The position numbers and the translations under genes are program-made. The notes beneath the pieces were generated by a model, which made no database searches, was not told where the DNA came from, and was given only the letters and a program-made list of their open reading frames with translations. A stretch of DNA of 64,000 nt from the NCBI GenBank assembly GCA_036268055.1, contig DATAUW010000013.1, positions 295,725 to 359,724 of the forward strand. Direction: 5' to 3'. Origin of the DNA: Verrucomicrobiia bacterium. Its GTDB lineage: Bacteria > Verrucomicrobiota > Verrucomicrobiia > Limisphaerales > Pedosphaeraceae. This document shows positions 60,508-64,000 of this stretch, in pieces (the first letter of the stretch is position 1; every line of letters begins with the position of its first letter).

Positions 60508-61791
60508 ATGGATCGTTTACCAGGATTTCGCGACTTCTATCCCGAACCGCTTCCGCACCCGGATGTCTGGAGTGCCGACGCGCGGCAATACATTTTCGAC
60601 AAATGGCGCTCGGTAGCGCGGCGGTATGGCTTTCGCGAATACGACGGCCCGCCACTCGAACCGCTTGAGCTTTACACGACAAAAAGCGGCGAGGAAATTG
60701 TCGGCCAGCTTTATAATTTCACCGACAAGGGCCAACGCGAAATCGCCTTGCGTCCTGAGATGACGCCGACGCTTGCGCGCATGGTGGCCGCGCACGAACG
60801 CAATTATAAAAAGCCGATCAAGTGGTTCGCGCTGCCACAGTTGTTTCGTTACGAACGCCAGCAGAAGGGGCGCTTGCGCGAACACTTTCAATTCAATGCG
60901 GATATTTTTGGTGAGCAAGACGTCGCGGCGGATGCCGAATTGATCGCATTGTTGATTGATACGCTGCGCGCATTTGGATTGACCTCGAAGGATTTTGTCA
61001 TTCGCCTTAGCAGCCGCAATGCGTGGCAGGATTTTTTTAATCAACGCTGCCAGGATTCGGCGAAGGCTTATGATTTTTATCAGATCATAGACAAACTTGA
61101 GCGCGAACAACCCGCGCACAGCGAGGAGAAACTAGCGAAGCTCGGATTTTCTTACGCAGAGATTACGTCGTTCATCAAAACCGGCGCGCCGACGGAAGAA
61201 CTGGGCGCGGTGCTGAAAAATCTTGAAGCGCGCGCGCTGGGCGAATTTGTGAAGGTGGATTACCAGGTCATTCGCGGGCTTGCATATTATACTGGCGTGG
61301 TGTTTGAGGCGTTTGATCAACAGGGAGAATTTCGTGCCATCGCGGGCGGTGGGCGTTATGATAATTTGGTGAAACTTCTCAGCGGCGGCAAAGTCAATCT
61401 GCCGGCCTTGGGCTTCGGACTGGGTGACGTGGTGTTGCTTGAATTGTTAAAAGCGCGCGGCCTGCTGCCAAAATTCGATGCCGCGCTCGATGCGTTTTGT
61501 TTGATCGAAGATGAAGCGTCGCGCGGCGAATCACTGCGCCTGATCCAGGATTTGCGCAGCGCGGGTTACGCGATTGAGTATTCGCTGACGCCCGCTAAGC
61601 CGGATAAGCAATTCAAGCGCGCGCAGGAAACTAAAGCGGCGCATACGATCAAAGTGGAACACGACGCATCTGGTATTCTCGCCATCAAAATCAAAAATCT
61701 GCAAACGCGCGAGGAACGCATCATGCGCGGTGACGAATTTGCTTCGCAGATCAAACACCTTTTTAAAACTTACAACGGCATAAGTTCGTGA
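60508..61791 (+). CDS. hisS: Histidyl-tRNA synthetase
   Basis: A 427-residue class II synthetase from the ATG at 60508 (MDRLPGFRDFYPE); the frame opens upstream at 60466, but that extension is doubtful. Motif 2 is FRYERQQKGRLREHFQFNADIFG and the histidine-binding region is YYTGVVFEAFDQQGEFRAIAGGGRYDNLV. Motif 3 reads PALGFGLGDVVLLELL, the variant found in several bacterial lineages. The anticodon-binding domain (FCLIEDEASRGESLRLIQDLRSAGYAIEY) is complete. The methyltransferase start overlaps the stop (GTGA). Confidence 0.96.
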   Translation: MDRLPGFRDFYPEPLPHPDVWSADARQYIFDKWRSVARRYGFREYDGPPLEPLELYTTKSGEEIVGQLYNFTDKGQREIALRPEMTPTLARMVAAHERNYKKPIKWFALPQLFRYERQQKGRLREHFQFNADIFGEQDVAADAELIALLIDTLRAFGLTSKDFVIRLSSRNAWQDFFNQRCQDSAKAYDFYQIIDKLEREQPAHSEEKLAKLGFSYAEITSFIKTGAPTEELGAVLKNLEARALGEFVKVDYQVIRGLAYYTGVVFEAFDQQGEFRAIAGGGRYDNLVKLLSGGKVNLPALGFGLGDVVLLELLKARGLLPKFDAALDAFCLIEDEASRGESLRLIQDLRSAGYAIEYSLTPAKPDKQFKRAQETKAAHTIKVEHDASGILAIKIKNLQTREERIMRGDEFASQIKHLFKTYNGISS

Positions 61792-62555
61792 TCAAGAATT
61801 CCACCACCCGCTTTTCCGGTCGCGTCGAGAATTATGTGAAATATCGGCCGAGCTATCCGGCTGCGATTATTCCGTTCTTGCAAAAGGCGTGTGGCCTTAT
61901 GACGGAATCGCTGGTGGCGGACATCGGTTCAGGCACAGGAAAATTGACGGAATTATTTCTGAAGAACGGGAATCGAGTCTTCGGCGTGGAACCGAATCGC
62001 GAGATGCGCGAGGCGGGCGAACGATTGCTCAGCGATTATCCGAAGTTTCAAAGCGTCCACGCAACCGCGGAAGCCACGACGCTTGCCGATCACTCGATTG
62101 AATTGATTGTCGCGGGCCAAGCGTTCCACTGGTTCGACCGCGAGGCGGCGCGGCGGGAATTTTTTCGGATCTTGAAACCGGGCGGCTGCGTGGCGTTGAT
62201 TTGGAATGACCGCAAGATCAATGCGTCGCCGTTCCTGATGGATTACGAAAAGTTGCTCGTAACGTATGCCACCGAATATCGCGAGGTGAACCACCGAAAT
62301 GTTGACCTTTCAATGCTTGGTTCTTTTTTCGGGCCGGATGGATTCAAGCATGCTGAATTTCCGAATGCCCAGGTTTTTGATTGGGCCGGTTTGCAAGGCC
62401 GATTACTTTCCTCATCGTACGCGCCGGAAGCGGGTCATCCGAATCACGCGCCGATGCTTCAGGCGTTGGACAAACTTTTTGAGCGCTACCAATCCGATGG
62501 GAAAGTCGTGCTTGCCTGTGACACGATGGTTTATTACGGGCAGTTTTCGGAGTGA
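61788..62555 (+). CDS. Class I SAM-dependent methyltransferase
   Basis: A 255-residue methyltransferase from GTG at 61788, overlapping the hisS stop by four bases. The SAM motif I is VADIGSGTGKLTELFL, followed by the acidic residue in GVEPNREMREAGE, motif II-III SIELIVAGQAFHWFDREAARREFFRILKPGGCVALIW. It opens like the trans-aconitate or small-molecule methyltransferase group (FSGRVENYVKYRPSYP). The FHWFD motif is common in that group. Substrate unknown; the translational coupling to hisS may only reflect tight packing. Confidence 0.9.
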   Translation: MIKNSTTRFSGRVENYVKYRPSYPAAIIPFLQKACGLMTESLVADIGSGTGKLTELFLKNGNRVFGVEPNREMREAGERLLSDYPKFQSVHATAEATTLADHSIELIVAGQAFHWFDREAARREFFRILKPGGCVALIWNDRKINASPFLMDYEKLLVTYATEYREVNHRNVDLSMLGSFFGPDGFKHAEFPNAQVFDWAGLQGRLLSSSYAPEAGHPNHAPMLQALDKLFERYQSDGKVVLACDTMVYYGQFSE

Positions 62556-62670
62556 AGAATCAAGTCCCGCCGTGGGCGCTTCTCCCGCGAAGTCGGTCCC
62601 CATAGATCGCCGCTACAGTACGCGAAAAAGCGAAGCCGAAGCCTCGCTCTTGAAAATATGTTGTGGCGGA

Positions 62671-63123
62671 TTAAGCGGTCGCGGGGGCGGCGGCGGAAGC
62701 TTCGGCAGCGGCAGTCTTGGCCGACGCTTTCGCAGCGGACTTGGCGGCGGCGGCATCCGCAGCAGCACTGCGGCCTTCTTTTTCCTTCACCAGCGTGGCG
62801 CCCTTGCCGAGGCGCTTGCGCAAGTAGGTGAGCTTCGCCCGGCGGACAGCGCCTTTACGCTCCACTTCAACGCGGTCAACGCGCGGCGAATGAATCGGGA
62901 ACACGCGTTCCACACCTTCGCCGTAGCTGATGCGGCGCACGGTGAAGGTCGCGTTCATTCCATGTCCGCGGCGGCCGATGACCACGCCCGAGAAAATCTG
63001 GATGCGTTCCTTGTCGCCTTCAACAACCTTGGTGTGGACTTTGACAGAATCTCCCACGCTAAATTCAACCGCGGTTTTGCGATACTGTTCCGATTCAATT
63101 TTATCAAGTAATGCTTGGTTCAT
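62671..63123 (-). CDS. rplS: 50S ribosomal protein L19 with Ala-rich extension
   Basis: A 150-residue L19. The conserved core is residues about 1-112: [87 protein letters not shown]. Beyond the core is an unusual 35-residue tail of alanine, lysine and serine ([20 protein letters not shown]), which makes it longer than the usual 115 or so residues. The tail is low-complexity and probably disordered. It lies downstream of trmD, the standard order for the trmD-rplS cluster. Confidence 0.97.
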   Translation of the reverse strand: MNQALLDKIESEQYRKTAVEFSVGDSVKVHTKVVEGDKERIQIFSGVVIGRRGHGMNATFTVRRISYGEGVERVFPIHSPRVDRVEVERKGAVRRAKLTYLRKRLGKGATLVKEKEGRSAAADAAAAKSAAKASAKTAAAEASAAAPATA

Positions 63124-63161
63124 AAATTCTTTCCGGCGCTCACCGCGCCATTATTTTAAAA

Positions 63162-63830
63162 TCATTTCAACAAATCTGGCCGGCGTTCCGCCGTGCGCAC
63201 TCGCGCCTGCTTCGCCCGCCACTTCGCGATTTCTGCATGGTTGCCCGAGAGCAGCACGTCCGGCACCTTCATCCCGCGAAATTCCGCTGGCCGCGTGTAG
63301 TGCGGATACTCCAGCAAATTTTCGCTGAACGACTCGTCCCGCGAACTCTCGTCATCGCCCAGCACGCCGGGCAGCAGCCGCGTCACCGCGTCAATGATCA
63401 CCATCGCCGGCAGCGCGCCATTCGTCAGCACATAATCGCCGATGGACAATTCGTCATCGGCCAGTTGCTCGCGGATCCGCTCGTCGAACCCTTCGTAACT
63501 GCCGCAAATCAACAGCAATTCTTCCTGCTGCGACAACTCACGCGCAATCGCCTGATCAAACTTCCGCCCCGTCGGCGAAAGCAAAATCACCCGCGTCTTG
63601 TCCGACGCCAATTTCTCCACCGCTTCAAAGATCGGCTCGGGCTTCAACAACATTCCCGGCCCGCCGCCAAACGGTTTATCATCCACCGTCTTGTGGCGGT
63701 CATGCGTGAAATCCCGTAGATTCACCACCGACAAATTCAACATCCCGTTCGTGCGCGCTCGCTGCACGATGCTCTCATCCAGCGGTCCCACGAACATCGC
63801 CGGAAACAAAGTCAGCACGTCTATCTTCAT
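63162..63830 (-). CDS. trmD: tRNA (guanine37-N1)-methyltransferase
   Basis: A 222-residue SPOUT enzyme that methylates G37 of tRNAs to prevent frameshifting. Start is the ATG at 63830 ([13 protein letters not shown]); the longer frame to 63926 runs into the gene upstream. The knotted SAM site is [13 protein letters not shown] and [31 protein letters not shown], and [26 protein letters not shown] is the N-terminal signature. The C-terminal tRNA-binding part ([26 protein letters not shown]) is complete. Between khpA and trmD there is no rimM, which usually precedes trmD. Confidence 0.97.
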   Translation of the reverse strand: MKIDVLTLFPAMFVGPLDESIVQRARTNGMLNLSVVNLRDFTHDRHKTVDDKPFGGGPGMLLKPEPIFEAVEKLASDKTRVILLSPTGRKFDQAIARELSQQEELLLICGSYEGFDERIREQLADDELSIGDYVLTNGALPAMVIIDAVTRLLPGVLGDDESSRDESFSENLLEYPHYTRPAEFRGMKVPDVLLSGNHAEIAKWRAKQARVRTAERRPDLLK

Positions 63831-63886
63831 TAAACTCCCACGATCACGCGCAATCCACCACGATCCCCCGCACTCCGGCACGCGCA

Positions 63887-64000
63887 CTAACGCCCCGCCT
63901 GCTCCTCGACAATCTCCAGGCTGCAACGCAAACCCTTCTTCGCGCTCCCCGCCAGCAACAACGACCGGATCGCGTTGATCGTCATCCCTTGGCGGCCGAT
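63887..64000 (-). CDS. khpA: KH-domain RNA-binding protein KhpA, 3' part
   Basis: The last 37 codons of a leftward gene cut by the window edge, with TAG at 63887-63889. The readable sequence is [33 protein letters not shown], whose [14 protein letters not shown] segment is the GxxG loop and helix of KhpA (YlqC-like), a short RNA-binding protein normally encoded between rpsP and rimM/trmD. The frame was read from the raw sequence. Spacing to trmD is 56 bases. Confidence 0.88.
   Translation of the reverse strand: MGRQGMTINAIRSLLLAGSAKKGLRCSLEIVEEQAGR

Overview
The window is bacterial, gene-dense and about 55 to 60 percent GC by eye. It looks like part of a verrucomicrobial chromosome, most likely the Pedosphaera/Limisphaerales side of the phylum. 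The lineage is inferred from gene content: a PVC-type protein pairing a membrane-bound-dehydrogenase-like propeller with a CxxCH heme domain, a DUF1573 protein fused to a di-heme tail, a very large Ig/VWA surface protein with Asn/Thr-rich linkers, a two-component sensor with a periplasmic beta-propeller, squalene-hopene cyclase, and intergenic palindromic repeats. No rRNA, tRNA, CRISPR array, transposase, integrase or prophage gene was seen.

Layout. 1-3.2 kb: 3' end of RNase R, then a leftward group (signal peptidase I, NTF2-like membrane protein, AlkA-type glycosylase, VOC protein). 3.4-8.5 kb: GlpG-like rhomboid protease and a leftward propeller histidine kinase/response regulator pair. 8.6-15.3 kb: Gre-like factor, M1 aminopeptidase, FKBP, zinc alcohol dehydrogenase, FolB, a HAD-Nudix fusion and a pseudouridine synthase. 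15.5-20.3 kb: a compact rightward operon for an atypical type II secretion/type IV pilus-like machine (GspE-like ATPase, two GspF-like proteins, four pseudopilin-like proteins including one of only 53 residues, and a two-helix membrane protein). It converges on a 1177-residue Ig/VWA protein across a GNRA-loop hairpin. 24.4-27.7 kb: CysS, DUF1573/di-heme protein, thymidylate kinase, DUF4404-like protein. 27.7-32.4 kb (leftward): CbiX-like chelatase, TyrA, AroA, Cmk, PlsC.

32.6-43.7 kb is an apparent L-rhamnose locus: PVC heme protein with a lectin/rhamnosidase-like N-terminal domain, a PMI-like cupin protein, a RhaR-like AraC regulator, L-rhamnose isomerase and a complete sugar ABC importer (ATPase, two permeases, lipoprotein binding protein). 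43.7-48.6 kb is a translationally coupled envelope-lipid operon (MarR regulator, Lnt-like nitrilase, Aas-like acyltransferase/acyl-ACP synthetase, alpha/beta hydrolase). 48.8-49.9 kb: a small protein plus an EboB-like TatD hydrolase. 50-56 kb (leftward): WYL regulator, Rho, FolK, DapB, DapA, DapF, interrupted by two families of structured repeats. 56.7-62.6 kb (rightward): squalene-hopene cyclase, PyrD, HU/IHF, HisS, methyltransferase. The right edge (leftward) carries KhpA, TrmD and RplS.

Most genes are core metabolism. The parts most worth following up are the reduced pseudopilin operon with its tiny prepilin, two intergenic repeat families whose hairpins show compensatory changes, the rhamnose locus with its associated heme protein, a divergent AroA carrying an insertion, and the MarR-controlled lipid operon with a perfect palindrome over a consensus -35 box. 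All family assignments were made by reading motifs; no database search was run.
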